From Corynebacterium falsenii (GTDB lineage: Bacteria; Actinomycetota; Actinomycetes; Mycobacteriales; Mycobacteriaceae): DNA of 64,000 bases. A program made the translations under genes and the position numbers. The stretch lies in contig NZ_CP083646.1 in NCBI RefSeq assembly GCF_020099275.1, forward strand, positions 558,001 to 622,000, in the 5' to 3' direction. The stretch's first letter is position 1; the number at the start of each line of letters is the position of its first letter. Under the pieces are notes generated by a model, which was not told the origin of the DNA, did not search any database, and saw nothing but the letters and a program-made list of their open reading frames with translations. Positions 21,099-29,527 of this stretch are shown here, piece after piece.

Positions 21099-21896
21099 AT
21101 GAGTTCAGCCCGCCGCGCCCGCACACGCCGCCTCGATCCGGTGAGTGTACTTGGGGAGATTTTGGTGACCCTGGGTGTGCTGGCGCTGCTGTTCGCCTTC
21201 TGGGATGTGGTGTGGACGAACGTGCAATCCGCCCGCGAGCAGTCCCACGTGGCGCAGCGGCTGGACGATCAATGGGATAGCCGCAACCCGCGCCCGTTGA
21301 CCGCGCCGTCCGAGGGCACGGCGTTTGCCCGCCTGTTCATCCCGAGCTTCGGCTCGGACTTCGACTTCGCCGTGGTCAAGGGAACCAGCGACGCCGACCT
21401 GCGCAAAGGCCCCGGACAGTACCTGGATTCGCAGGACCCTGACCAGCCGGGCAACTTCGCCCTCGCCGGGCACAGGGTGGGCCGCGGCTCGCCGTTCAAC
21501 GACCTCGGTTTGCTGCATTCGTGCGACGCCATAGTGGTGGAAACCGCCGGGTCGTGGAACGTCTATCGCGTCTTGCCCATCGACGTGCCGCCACAGGATC
21601 GGGTGCGCGCCGCGGAGGCGTGCATGGATCCGGCGCTGGCGCAGAAGGTGACCTCCGGGCCGTACGAGGGCTTGCAGGGGCGCTACATCACCACCCCGGG
21701 CGATGTGGAAGTGATCAATCCCATTCCGAATCAGCCGAGTGCGGACGTGGCTCCCGATGATGCGTCCCTGCTGACGATGACGACGTGCCACCCGCAGTTC
21801 TCCAACCGGGAGCGCATGATTGTCCATGCGGTGATGGTGCGCTCTGACCCGAAGAAGCCGGGGTACTATCCGCCGGAAATGACGCAGGAGGTTTAG
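21099..21896 (+). CDS. Class E sortase
   Basis: The 265-residue protein starts with a basic segment and one membrane anchor (LGEILVTLGVLALLFAFWDVVW), followed by an external sortase domain. Catalytic residues are visible: H125 in LAGHRVG, C230 in LTMTTCHPQF and R237 in NRERM. The TxTTCHP form is typical of class E sortases of high-G+C Gram-positive bacteria, which attach proteins with LAxTG-type signals to peptidoglycan. No obvious substrate is encoded in this window. I start at the ATG at 21099 because TAAGAT lies seven bases upstream. A 51-aa membrane protein follows after 1 bp and is probably translationally coupled. Confidence 0.9.
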   Translation: MSSARRARTRRLDPVSVLGEILVTLGVLALLFAFWDVVWTNVQSAREQSHVAQRLDDQWDSRNPRPLTAPSEGTAFARLFIPSFGSDFDFAVVKGTSDADLRKGPGQYLDSQDPDQPGNFALAGHRVGRGSPFNDLGLLHSCDAIVVETAGSWNVYRVLPIDVPPQDRVRAAEACMDPALAQKVTSGPYEGLQGRYITTPGDVEVINPIPNQPSADVAPDDASLLTMTTCHPQFSNRERMIVHAVMVRSDPKKPGYYPPEMTQEV

Positions 21897-21897
21897 G

Positions 21898-22053
21898 ATG
21901 TACGCCGCGTTCTGGAGAATGCTGCCCGGACCCTGGTGGGTGCGGCTGCTCATCGTGATCGCCCTGCTGGTGGGCGTGTTCTTCCTCCTCATGGAGGTTG
22001 TGTTCCCGTGGATCGGGCCGATGATGCCGTGGACTGAGGTGGACGTCCACTAG
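21898..22053 (+). CDS. 51-aa single-pass membrane protein downstream of sortase
   Basis: This short gene starts at the ATG directly after the sortase stop, with AGGAGG about 10 bases upstream inside the sortase end. The product has a short aromatic N-terminus (MYAAFWRMLPGPWWVR), one helix (LLIVIALLVGVFFLLMEVVFP) and a C-terminus rich in Trp, Pro, Met and acids. The tight coupling suggests it works with the sortase or its membrane complex. I believe similar small proteins accompany class E sortases in other corynebacteria, but I cannot verify this. Function unknown. Confidence 0.75.
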   Translation: MYAAFWRMLPGPWWVRLLIVIALLVGVFFLLMEVVFPWIGPMMPWTEVDVH

Positions 22054-22094
22054 CGCGAGGCGCTTAGCTAGGGGGGAGCGGGCGTGCGAGGCGC

Positions 22095-22754
22095 CTAGAG
22101 ATTGAGGTTGCGGATCGTTTCCTCTGCGATCTGCTGTGCCTTCACCGACTGATCCTGTGCGGTGTGCACGACCACCGCGGTGGGGCCCTTCCACACGGCG
22201 TAGATAGCGCCGGAGGCCCCCGGCGTGCCGTCATCGGTGTTGCCGCCGCGGCGCCCGCCGCTCCACCCCTCGGGCTGGAGGGCCTTGAGCGTGGAGTCGA
22301 TGGGCGCGTGGAAGTCCACCACGGCCACGGCATCCTTGTTCGTGGTCATGTGGCGCACCAGCACGGTGGCCTGGGGGAAGTCCTCGTAGGACCAGAACAC
22401 GCACGCGGGCGGATCGAAGCGCTCGTCCAGGCCGACTCCCGTGAAGCGCTGGCCGGTGGTGTTCCCCAGCCACGTGCTGTCGATGTAGGGGCAGCTCGTG
22501 GTGCCCGCTGGCTGGCCGGCGGGCACGGGATCCGCGGTGGCGTCAATGGGAAGCTCCGTGCCGCGCACCGGCGGGAAGGTCTGCTCGGTTGCCGGGTCTG
22601 CTGGCTGCTGGGCTTGCGTGTCGGCTCCGGGGTCAGATCCGGAATCCGAACCGAAGCTGTTGCACCCCGTGAGCATGACAACACCGCAACACGCGGTGAG
22701 AGCCGTGGCGACCACGTGGGTTACGTGGCGGCGTCGAAAATCGGAAAACACCAT
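22095..22754 (-). CDS. DUF2020-type lipoprotein
   Basis: The 219-residue protein has a lipoprotein signal: basic start, hydrophobic stretch and the lipobox VMLTGC with Cys at 31. A Ser/Asp/Pro/Gln spacer of about 40 residues follows, then a domain with CPYIDSTWL, GVGLDERFDPPACVFWSYEDFPQATVLVRH and AVWKGPTAVVVHTAQDQSVKAQQIAEE. This matches the DUF2020 family of actinobacterial lipoproteins as I recall it. Two cysteines (CPYI and ACVF) may form a disulfide outside the membrane. Function unknown. It precedes lsr2 on the other side in the same direction but with its own spacing. Confidence 0.75.
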   Translation of the reverse strand: MVFSDFRRRHVTHVVATALTACCGVVMLTGCNSFGSDSGSDPGADTQAQQPADPATEQTFPPVRGTELPIDATADPVPAGQPAGTTSCPYIDSTWLGNTTGQRFTGVGLDERFDPPACVFWSYEDFPQATVLVRHMTTNKDAVAVVDFHAPIDSTLKALQPEGWSGGRRGGNTDDGTPGASGAIYAVWKGPTAVVVHTAQDQSVKAQQIAEETIRNLNL

Positions 22755-22799
22755 GAAAGCGTGCTGCGGTGACGTTGTGCGGATAATCGCGAGGCCGGG

Positions 22800-23144
22800 T
22801 TAGCCCTGAGCCTTCTCGAACTGGTCGATGACGGACTGCGCGATGCGGCCGCGCTCGGAGACCTCTACGCCGTTGGCCTGAGCCCACTCGCGGATCATCT
22901 TGTTGCGCTGCGGGTTAGCGCTGCGGGTAGCGGTACGGCGACCAGCGGCGCCACCACGCACCTTGCGGCGAGCAACCTGAATGTAGGGAGCCAAGGCCTC
23001 TTCGAACTTGGCCTTGTTATCCTCGGACAAATCCAGGGTGTAATCCACACCATTAACGGAGAAGTCGACGACACGAACTTCTTCCTCGTTAAGGGTGGTG
23101 TTATCTAGATCATCAAAGTACTGGGTCACTTCTCGGCGTGCCAT
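22800..23144 (-). CDS. lsr2: Lsr2, H-NS-like nucleoid-associated xenogeneic silencer
   Basis: The 114-residue protein has the two-part Lsr2 layout. The N-terminal dimerisation domain contains VRVVDFSVNGVDYTLDLSEDNKAKFEEALAPYI. A basic linker follows, then the C-terminal DNA-binding domain NKMIREWAQANGVEVSERGRIAQSVIDQFEKAQ, in which the RGR loop enters the minor groove of AT-rich DNA. It silences AT-rich and foreign genes and shapes the nucleoid. In corynebacteria the equivalent is CgpS. The ribosome site is GGAGGG. The upstream region (23145-23330) is unusually AT-rich, consistent with Lsr2 binding its own promoter, which is inferred. Confidence 0.95.
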   Translation of the reverse strand: MARREVTQYFDDLDNTTLNEEEVRVVDFSVNGVDYTLDLSEDNKAKFEEALAPYIQVARRKVRGGAAGRRTATRSANPQRNKMIREWAQANGVEVSERGRIAQSVIDQFEKAQG

Positions 23145-23360
23145 AACTTCATGCCCTCCATGTGTTCTTTAAAAGATGGCTTTGTCTGTTTCCAAACCCA
23201 TCATACGTTTGATGCGTTAAAAAACAAATCATATTCGACAAGTCACACAGTAGCTGAGGGATAAACCATATTTTATTAGCTTATTGCTCTGATTATTAAA
23301 CGGAGTTTTAGGCGAGACTGGCAAGAGGCTGGCAAGAAGGTTGCAAGGCAGTGTGAGCTG

Positions 23361-23400
23361 CGGGCATAACCGGACATAACTGGGCATAACTGGGCATAAC
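23361..23400. repeat. 10-bp tandem array, four units
   Basis: CGGGCATAAC, CGGACATAAC, TGGGCATAAC and TGGGCATAAC run end to end and abut the hairpin. A different 10-bp unit (AGAACTGTGC) is repeated at 23461-23480, just past it. Confidence 0.75.
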
Positions 23401-23436
23401 AATGGGGCCAGGGAAAAGATCTTCCCTGGCCCCATT
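23401..23436. terminator. Perfect 14-bp hairpin after phoD
   Basis: AATGGGGCCAGGGA (23401-23414), 8-base loop, TCCCTGGCCCCATT (23423-23436). It is 47 bp past the phoD stop on the minus strand and likely ends that transcript. No T-run follows. Confidence 0.65.
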
Positions 23437-23483
23437 GCGCGGATCTGTGCCTAGGCGTGCAGAACTGTGCAGAACTGTGCCGT

Positions 23484-25229
23484 TTAGCGTGCAGAGTGCA
23501 CAGCGGGGTTAATCGCGCCCATGGTGGGGCGGATGCCCTGGCCGTGCGCGGCACGCGCGGACTGTGCGTAGTGCAGTGGCGCTCCGGCGATGAGCTTGCC
23601 GTCCGGCGCCTGGAACAGCCAGTCTGCCTGCACGAAGTCCGGAGTGATCTGCACAACCGTGTAACCGTGGGAATCCATATCCAGGTACTGAATGTGCTTA
23701 TTCAGATTCGTGAATGCCAATTCAGCGCCCTGGCTCAGCGGATTATCCTCCGGGAGTTTCAAAATATCGTCAATATTAGAAGACGTTAAGGAGGGGCATA
23801 CAATTTCCACAGCAGCCGTGCCGGAAGCGGGGTAGGTCGCGGGCTCCACGGGAACATCCACGGCCCACGAGGTGTGAATATCGCCCGTCAACCACACGGT
23901 GTTGTTGATGTTCTTGTCTTGGAGGAATCGGATCAGCTTGCGCCTTTCAGCCGCATATCCGTCCCATTGGTCGAAATTGTAAGGCATGCCTTGTTCGGGA
24001 AGGCCAAGGAGCTGAGTAACAGCGGCAGTGGTTTGCGGATCCAGCGGCGGAATAAGGACCGGGCTAATCATCACCGAATTGCCGATCACGTTCCAGCGAG
24101 CGGTGGATGAAGCCAACTTCTTAGTGAGCCAACCGAATTGCTCGGAACCCATCATGGTGCGGCTATCGTCGTCCACCACCTTGGAATTCTTAAAGCTTGC
24201 CTGCTCATTGCGGTAGGTGCGCAGATCCAGCATGTTGAGCTCCAGCAGGTTGCCGAAGCCCAAATTGCGGTAAATGTGCCCGCCCTGGGATACCGGGGTG
24301 GCACGGATTGGCAGCCATTCCGTGTAGGCCTGCATGGCGGCATTGCGGCGCGCGGTGAAATCGCCCTCCTCGGGCGAGTGGTTCTCCGCACCGCCGGACC
24401 AGGCATCGTTGGCGACCTCGTGGTCATCCCAGGTGACGATCCACGGGCAGGCGGCGTGGCCGGCCTGTACGTCCGGATCGGTGTGGTGCAGGGCGTAGCG
24501 CTGGCGGTAGTCCGCCAGGGACACGATCTCGTTGGCGGGCTCGTGGTCGCGCACGGCGCCGGTCTTGCCGGTGTATTCACCGCGCTTGTACTCGTAGATG
24601 TAATCGCCCACGTGCAGTGCGTAGTCGATGTCGCCGCGCTGGGACATGTCTCGGTACGCGTTGAAGTAGCCGGCCTCCCAGTTGGAGCAGCTAAACAGGG
24701 CGAAGCGCAGCTCGGACATGTCCTGGCCGGAGGCCGGTGCGGTGCGGGTGCGGCCTACCGGAGAGACCTGGCCCTTCTTCTCCCCATCGGCCACGGTAAA
24801 GCGGTAGAAGTACGGGGTATAAGGCTGCAGGTTGGCGGCCTCCACCTTCACTGTCATGTCAGTATCCGGAGTGGCGGTGGCGGATCCGCTGCTCACGATC
24901 GTCCCGAAGCCCTCATCCGGGGCAACTTCCCACGTCACGGCCGTGGGCGTGCCTTTGCCGAGGCCGGGGTAGTCGGCGTCGTTACTGGTGATGCGCGTCC
25001 AGAGGATCACGCTGGTGGGGTAGGGGTCGCCGGAGGCAACGCCGTGCTGGAAGGCTGAGCCGGCGGACCCGGGAGCAGGGGCCCCGGCGACGGGTGCGGC
25101 AGGGGCGTTGGCTGAGGCGGACGGGGGGAGGGCGGCGCTGAGGCCCAGCGCGGCGGCGCCCACGGCGCCGGTTTGGAGCACGCGGCGGCGGGGAACCGCA
25201 GAACGCGCGGAAGGAGAGGTGTCAGACAT
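23484..25229 (-). CDS. phoD: PhoD-type alkaline phosphatase/phosphodiesterase, Tat-exported
   Basis: The 581-residue protein begins with a twin-arginine signal (PRRRVLQTG, then AVGAAALGLSAALPPSASANA). A PhoD N-terminal beta domain follows with FQHGVASGDPYPTSVILWTRI. The catalytic metallophosphatase domain has RFALFSCSN, DYALHVGDYIYEY, IVTWDDHEVANDAW, MLDLRTYR and WLTGDIHTSWAVDVPV, which supply the metal ligands of the Fe/Ca PhoD centre. PhoD enzymes release phosphate from phosphodiesters or teichoic acids outside the cell, usually under phosphate starvation. I see no clear Pho box. I start at the ATG at 25229; four more in-frame codons upstream are possible. Confidence 0.92.
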   Translation of the reverse strand: MSDTSPSARSAVPRRRVLQTGAVGAAALGLSAALPPSASANAPAAPVAGAPAPGSAGSAFQHGVASGDPYPTSVILWTRITSNDADYPGLGKGTPTAVTWEVAPDEGFGTIVSSGSATATPDTDMTVKVEAANLQPYTPYFYRFTVADGEKKGQVSPVGRTRTAPASGQDMSELRFALFSCSNWEAGYFNAYRDMSQRGDIDYALHVGDYIYEYKRGEYTGKTGAVRDHEPANEIVSLADYRQRYALHHTDPDVQAGHAACPWIVTWDDHEVANDAWSGGAENHSPEEGDFTARRNAAMQAYTEWLPIRATPVSQGGHIYRNLGFGNLLELNMLDLRTYRNEQASFKNSKVVDDDSRTMMGSEQFGWLTKKLASSTARWNVIGNSVMISPVLIPPLDPQTTAAVTQLLGLPEQGMPYNFDQWDGYAAERRKLIRFLQDKNINNTVWLTGDIHTSWAVDVPVEPATYPASGTAAVEIVCPSLTSSNIDDILKLPEDNPLSQGAELAFTNLNKHIQYLDMDSHGYTVVQITPDFVQADWLFQAPDGKLIAGAPLHYAQSARAAHGQGIRPTMGAINPAVHSAR

Positions 25230-25330
25230 GCCTAGAATCACACCACATGCGCCGAGCTTTTGCAGGTTAAGGGGCGCTAAGTCTGAAGCTCTAGTTCAGG
25301 CTTAGGAATCGCCTCGGCGCGGCGGTAGCG

Positions 25331-25966
25331 CTAGGACTTCTTCGTGGACACCTGGGCTTCGATGAGGTCCAGCTCGCGATCCACGGACTTCAGTACGTGG
25401 CGGGCCTGGTTTTCGGTCATGGAACCGGAGTTCTTCACCGCATCGTCCAGATCGTCGAGGCGCTCGTCAATGTCCTTGGCGAAGCCGCTGGGCACGCCCT
25501 TATCCAGGCTGTCGCGCACCTGGTCGATGCGAGCACGGTATGCCGCTGCAGCCTCGTCCTGGCCGGAGTACTTCGCCAGCGCGTCGCGGTTCACACCGGC
25601 ACGCGAGGCGGCGGTGGCCTCGGTGGCGCCACGCAGCTGGGTCAGCAGGCGGTACACCAGCGGCACGGCGATGGGGGCTGCCACGCGGGACGCGGTGGCG
25701 TAGCGGCTAATGGTCTGCGCGTTAAAGCGCCCGGCCTTGAGCTGCTCCACAGCGGACTTCGCCATCTTCTGCTCGTGCTTGCGGCGCGCCTTCATCTCCT
25801 TGGCGTCGATCTTGCGCACCTGCTTGGCGGTCTTGCGCAGGTAGGCTTCCTTCCGCTTCTCCAGTTCAGCATCGGCCTTGACCTGTGCCTTTGCCTTGTA
25901 GCGAGCGGCCTTTTCTGCCGCCTTGCGCTCCATGCGGCGCTTGCGCATCGTGCCGAGCAGTCCCAT
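25331..25966 (-). CDS. Conserved coiled-coil protein, DUF6474-like
   Basis: The 211-residue protein is highly charged. Residues 1-75 are very rich in Lys, Glu, Ala and Arg (MRKRRMERKAAEKAARYKAKAQ), a likely coiled coil. A central hydrophobic patch follows (TASRVAAPIAVPLVYRLLTQLRG), then an acidic helical C-terminus ending LKSVDRELDLIEAQVSTKKS. No catalytic motif or signal peptide is visible. I recall this type from Corynebacterium genomes as DUF6474. Its function is unknown. It is divergent from the RecB-like nuclease gene with about 155 bp between starts. Confidence 0.65.
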   Translation of the reverse strand: MGLLGTMRKRRMERKAAEKAARYKAKAQVKADAELEKRKEAYLRKTAKQVRKIDAKEMKARRKHEQKMAKSAVEQLKAGRFNAQTISRYATASRVAAPIAVPLVYRLLTQLRGATEATAASRAGVNRDALAKYSGQDEAAAAYRARIDQVRDSLDKGVPSGFAKDIDERLDDLDDAVKNSGSMTENQARHVLKSVDRELDLIEAQVSTKKS

Positions 25967-26120
25967 AGTCCCTGAGCCTCTTCCGTCTAATTTCCGATTG
26001 AGTCCGTCTAATTTCGGTATTTTTCCCCACCCACCTTACTGCAGGGGGTTTGATCTGGGCACCTTTAACTGCCTGCTAGTCGCCCGTGGCCAACAACCCT
26101 CGCATAAACTACAAGGCATT

Positions 26121-27800
26121 GTGACTAGTGACCATCGTGATGCGCCCACCGCCCCGGCAGCCCTGCCCGCGCCGGTCACTCCCGCAGATATCGTGGGTTG
26201 TCGTCACCGTGCGGTGTTGCGCCGCGCCTCGTGGCCGTCGCCGCGCATGTGGGTGCGCCAGGATATCGAGTCCGAGGTCGAGCGCCTCTCGCATCGCATC
26301 ACCACCGCCGCCCGCCGCCAGGTGGTCTTCGATTGCCTCCCGGATCGCCCGCGCATCGGCGACAAGCTCTTCCCCTCCCGCGTGGACATCACTCCGGGGC
26401 CCAACGCCGTGGAGGACACGCTCGAGGCTATGGCCTCCGGCGCGCGCCTGATCACCCGCCCGGCGCTGGAGTACGGTCCGCTGCATGTGGAGGCGGACCT
26501 GCTGGTTCGCCACGATCGCGGTCACGGCGTGGACGAGTTCATGACCTACACGCCGGCGGTCGTCTCCGGTCACTCGGTGGCGCGCAAGGCCCGGTCGGCC
26601 GCACACGCCGATTGCCGCGTCACGGACGTCAACGCCCTGGGCCTGGCCGTGCCCGCTCCGGCGCCGTGGCGCCACCGCGCCTCGGCAGGGGAGTCGCAGA
26701 AAGTGGCGATGGCGCATGTGGTGCTGGAGCAGCTCGGTTTCGCCTCCGGCCAGGTGGCGCTCATCGGCCGTGCCGGCACCACGCGCGTTCGCTGTTTTTA
26801 TTTCGACGCCACCACGGTCCTCCCCGGCCTGTCCGCCGCGTTGGCTGAGCCGGTTCCCTCTGTCCCGAGCCGGGTCAAGGAATGCAAGGTCTGCGAGTTC
26901 CATAACCATTGTCGCGCGCAGTTGCTGAGCTCGCTGGATATCTCGCTGATGCTGCCCGGGGATAAGAACCGCCTGCTGCGCGAGGACGGCATCTCCACGC
27001 TGCCGCAGCTGGCAGAGGCCGACCGCGGCGAGGCATCCGCACTGGCCGCGGCCTGGATGCGTGGGGAGTCGGCGCTGCGGCGGCCGCTGCGCCGGTGGAT
27101 CACGGATCCGATGCTGTGGGGCGGCCACGAGTTCGTCATGCCCGCGGTGGGTACCCGCCCGATGGAGCAGCAGCTGGCAGACGTGGTGGATGTGGACGTG
27201 GACATGGAGGCGCACCCGCACCGCGGCACGTTCCTGTGGGGCACCTTCGACGGCTCCCGCTACATTGGCTTCGGCGATTTCAGCGCTGCGGGCGATGACG
27301 GGCGGCACGTCGCGGAGTTCTGGGCGTGGCTGGGCCAGCAGCGCACCCGCGCCGAGGGCGCGGGTAAGCGCCTGCGCGTGTGGGTCTACTCGGAGCAGGG
27401 CGAGAACTACTGGCTGCGCTTCTACGCCGAGCGCCACGGCGGGCAGATCTACACGCTGGCTGATGGTCGCACCATCACCATGCCCACGCTGGACCAGGTC
27501 AACGAGTTCATTGCCTCGGAGGTCTGGTGCGATTGCTTCCAGTTGGTGAGAAAGGCCTTGGCGCCCACGGACTCCCTGGGTTTGAAGACGGTTGCGCCCC
27601 TGGCCGGGTTCTCCTTCAGCCAGGAGGGCGTGGACGGCAAAGCCGCCGTGCACCTGTTTGAGCAGGCCATTTCCGGTTCCAAGACCACAGCGCAGGCGGC
27701 GCGGCGTACGCTGGAGCGCTACAACGCGGATGACTGCGTGGCAACGTCTGCCGTGCGCGCCTGGCTGCGGCGGGGCGCGCCGGGAATAAAAGAGGTATGA
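26121..27800 (+). CDS. TM0106-type RecB-like nuclease with C-terminal RNase H-like domain
   Basis: The 559-residue protein has an N-terminal PD-(D/E)xK nuclease region with a cluster ligand motif KECKVCEFHNHCRAQ, typical of Fe-S RecB/Cas4-like proteins. A helix-hairpin-like segment (LLREDGISTLPQLAEADRGEAS) follows, then a C-terminal RNase H-like domain with FLWGTFDGSRYIGFGDFSA, AEFWAWLG and the terminal DDCVATSAVRAWL. This matches the TM0106 family of uncharacterised nucleases. I start at the GTG at 26121; the frame is open far upstream but overlaps the divergent gene. A TAAACT box ends 10 bases before it. The msrA gene follows, with a possible ATGA overlap. Confidence 0.8.
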   Translation: MTSDHRDAPTAPAALPAPVTPADIVGCRHRAVLRRASWPSPRMWVRQDIESEVERLSHRITTAARRQVVFDCLPDRPRIGDKLFPSRVDITPGPNAVEDTLEAMASGARLITRPALEYGPLHVEADLLVRHDRGHGVDEFMTYTPAVVSGHSVARKARSAAHADCRVTDVNALGLAVPAPAPWRHRASAGESQKVAMAHVVLEQLGFASGQVALIGRAGTTRVRCFYFDATTVLPGLSAALAEPVPSVPSRVKECKVCEFHNHCRAQLLSSLDISLMLPGDKNRLLREDGISTLPQLAEADRGEASALAAAWMRGESALRRPLRRWITDPMLWGGHEFVMPAVGTRPMEQQLADVVDVDVDMEAHPHRGTFLWGTFDGSRYIGFGDFSAAGDDGRHVAEFWAWLGQQRTRAEGAGKRLRVWVYSEQGENYWLRFYAERHGGQIYTLADGRTITMPTLDQVNEFIASEVWCDCFQLVRKALAPTDSLGLKTVAPLAGFSFSQEGVDGKAAVHLFEQAISGSKTTAQAARRTLERYNADDCVATSAVRAWLRRGAPGIKEV

Positions 27801-27817
27801 GGGGAGCTGAACAGACC

Positions 27818-28528
27818 ATGAGCAGCTTGTTTGAACGAATGATGGCCCTTAACACGCGCGGTCCTTTCCGCGCTGAGCGGGTGGACGCCAACTCCGCACT
27901 CAAGGGCGGCAAGCACCCCGTGCTGCCCAACCCCCAACCGAACGCGGTGCTCGGCACGCCGCTGGTGGGCGCGAATGATCCCGCGTGGGATGGCCGCGCT
28001 CTCGATGAGATCGTGCTGGGTATGGGCTGTTTCTGGGGTGCCGAGCGGATGTTCTGGGATGTCGACGGCGTGGTGGGGACCTCCGTGGGATACGCCGGTG
28101 GGTGGACTCAGAACCCCACCTACCGCGAGGTCTGCACCGGTCGCACTGGCCATGCGGAAGTCGTCCGCGTGGTCTTCGACCCGGAGGTGGTGAGCGTGGA
28201 GGAGATTTTGAAGATCGACTTCGAGAACCATAATCCCACCCAGGGTGATCGCCAGGGCAACGATGTGGGCTCGCAGTACCGTTCTGCCGTGTACACCTCG
28301 AGCCCCGAGCAGCAGAAGCGCGCCGAGGCCGCCGTTGCGGCGTGGAAGCAGCGCTTCGTTGATGCCGGCCTGGGCGAGGTCACCACGGAGGTCAGCGAGC
28401 TGGTCACCACCGGCAATGGCCACTACTACCTCGCCGAGGATGAGCACCAGCAGTACCTGCACAAGAATCCCGGCGGTTATTGCAACCACGGGCCGAATGG
28501 CGTGAGCTGCCCGGTCGGTGTGATCTAA
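27818..28528 (+). CDS. msrA: Peptide-methionine (S)-S-oxide reductase
   Basis: MsrA reduces the S-epimer of methionine sulfoxide in proteins and is a cytoplasmic repair enzyme. The 236-residue product has the catalytic GMGCFWGAERMFW (C71), then VGYAGG, HAEVVRVVFDP, FENHNPTQGDRQGNDVGSQYRSAVY and the C-terminal resolving cysteines in GGYCNHGPNGVSCP. The first 60 residues form the corynebacterial-type N-terminal extension. I start at the ATG at 27818, with GGGGAG about 12 bases upstream. An ATG at 27797 overlaps the preceding stop and is less likely. A bidirectional terminator separates it from the convergent superoxide dismutase gene. Confidence 0.95.
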   Translation: MSSLFERMMALNTRGPFRAERVDANSALKGGKHPVLPNPQPNAVLGTPLVGANDPAWDGRALDEIVLGMGCFWGAERMFWDVDGVVGTSVGYAGGWTQNPTYREVCTGRTGHAEVVRVVFDPEVVSVEEILKIDFENHNPTQGDRQGNDVGSQYRSAVYTSSPEQQKRAEAAVAAWKQRFVDAGLGEVTTEVSELVTTGNGHYYLAEDEHQQYLHKNPGGYCNHGPNGVSCPVGVI

Positions 28529-28555
28529 CCCTCCGCGACCTCACCAGAACAGCAT

Positions 28556-28607
28556 AAAAAGGGGCCGCATCCTCACTCCACAATGGAGAGGATGCGGCCC
28601 CTTTTTT
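28556..28607. terminator. Bidirectional terminator between msrA and sodA
   Basis: AAAAAGGGGCCGCATCCTC (28556-28574) pairs perfectly with the mirrored arm at 28588-28606, which ends in T6. A-run and T-run flank the stem, so it works in both directions for the convergent genes. Confidence 0.92.
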
Positions 28608-28682
28608 CAGGTCGTGGCCGAGCCGAGCAGCGGTGCTGCCCAGTGCTAGCGCAATGGTGGCGCAGTCGCCACCACTTACTGA

Positions 28683-29285
28683 CTACTTAGCAGCAGCCTC
28701 GTAGCGCTTGGCGACCTCGTCCCAGTTGAAGACGTTCCAGATGGCCTTCACGTAGTCAGCCTTCACGTTCTTGTACTGCAGGTAGAAGGCGTGCTCCCAC
28801 ATGTCCAGCATGAGCAGCGGGGTCAGGTCGACAGACAGGTTGCCCTGCTGGTCGGTCATCTGCTGGATAACCAGGTTGCCAGCGATGTGGTCGTAACCCA
28901 GCACAGCCCAGCCGGAGCCCTGCAGGCCCAGTGCGGCTGCGGAGAAGTGCTCCTTGAAAGCCTCGAAGGAGCCGAAGTCGCGGTTGATGGCCTCTGCCAG
29001 CTCACCGGTCGGCTCGCCGCCACCGTTGGGGGAGAGGTTCTTCCAGAAGAGGGAGTGGTTGGTGTGGCCACCCAGGTTGAACGCCAGGTCCTTGGACAGG
29101 CCGGTAACAACGGGGCCCAGCTCGCCGTTCTTGCGAGCCTCAGCCAGCTTCTCCAGAGCGGTGTTAGCACCGTTAACGTAGTTCTGGTGGTGCTTGGTGT
29201 GGTGGATCTCCATGATCTCAGCGGAGATGTGGGGCTCTAGAGCGTCGTACGGGTAAGGCAGATCGGGCAGTTCGTACTTCTGCAT
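28683..29285 (-). CDS. sodA: Superoxide dismutase (Mn/Fe type)
   Basis: The 200-residue protein begins MQKYELPDLPYPYDALEPHIS and has the metal ligands of the Mn/Fe family: His in HHTKHHQNYVNGAN, His in LGGHTNHSLFW, Asp and His in DMWEHAFYLQY. It dismutates superoxide to oxygen and hydrogen peroxide. Gly/Gln positions that separate Mn from Fe enzymes cannot settle the metal here; corynebacterial enzymes are usually Mn. The ATG at 29285 has GAAAGGAAAT as ribosome site. The same gene order with msrA nearby is common in corynebacteria. Confidence 0.97.
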   Translation of the reverse strand: MQKYELPDLPYPYDALEPHISAEIMEIHHTKHHQNYVNGANTALEKLAEARKNGELGPVVTGLSKDLAFNLGGHTNHSLFWKNLSPNGGGEPTGELAEAINRDFGSFEAFKEHFSAAALGLQGSGWAVLGYDHIAGNLVIQQMTDQQGNLSVDLTPLLMLDMWEHAFYLQYKNVKADYVKAIWNVFNWDEVAKRYEAAAK

Positions 29286-29527
29286 GAAAAATTTCCTTTC
29301 GGCGTTTGCTGTGATTCCTACAACAACAAGTGTTACGCGCTTTAGGTGAGCCTGCAAGCTCCAATTCTGAAGTAGCAGGTCGTTGGCCATTTCTTCATAT
29401 TCGACGCCACCATGCACCCCCTTTCCCCATGTCGCCTATCGGTGCACCAGGGCTGGGTTGTCTCTAGGGTGGAGTCGCACAGAAGTTGCACAGAAGTTGC
29501 ACAGTACCGGTGACCAGTGGAGGGCAC

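Larger units (their letters stand above)
23145..23483. other. AT-rich, repeat-rich gap between phoD and lsr2
   Basis: 339 bp with no credible gene. The lsr2-proximal half is AT-rich. The other half holds short tandem repeats (10-bp units) and a strong perfect hairpin, listed separately. Confidence 0.7.
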
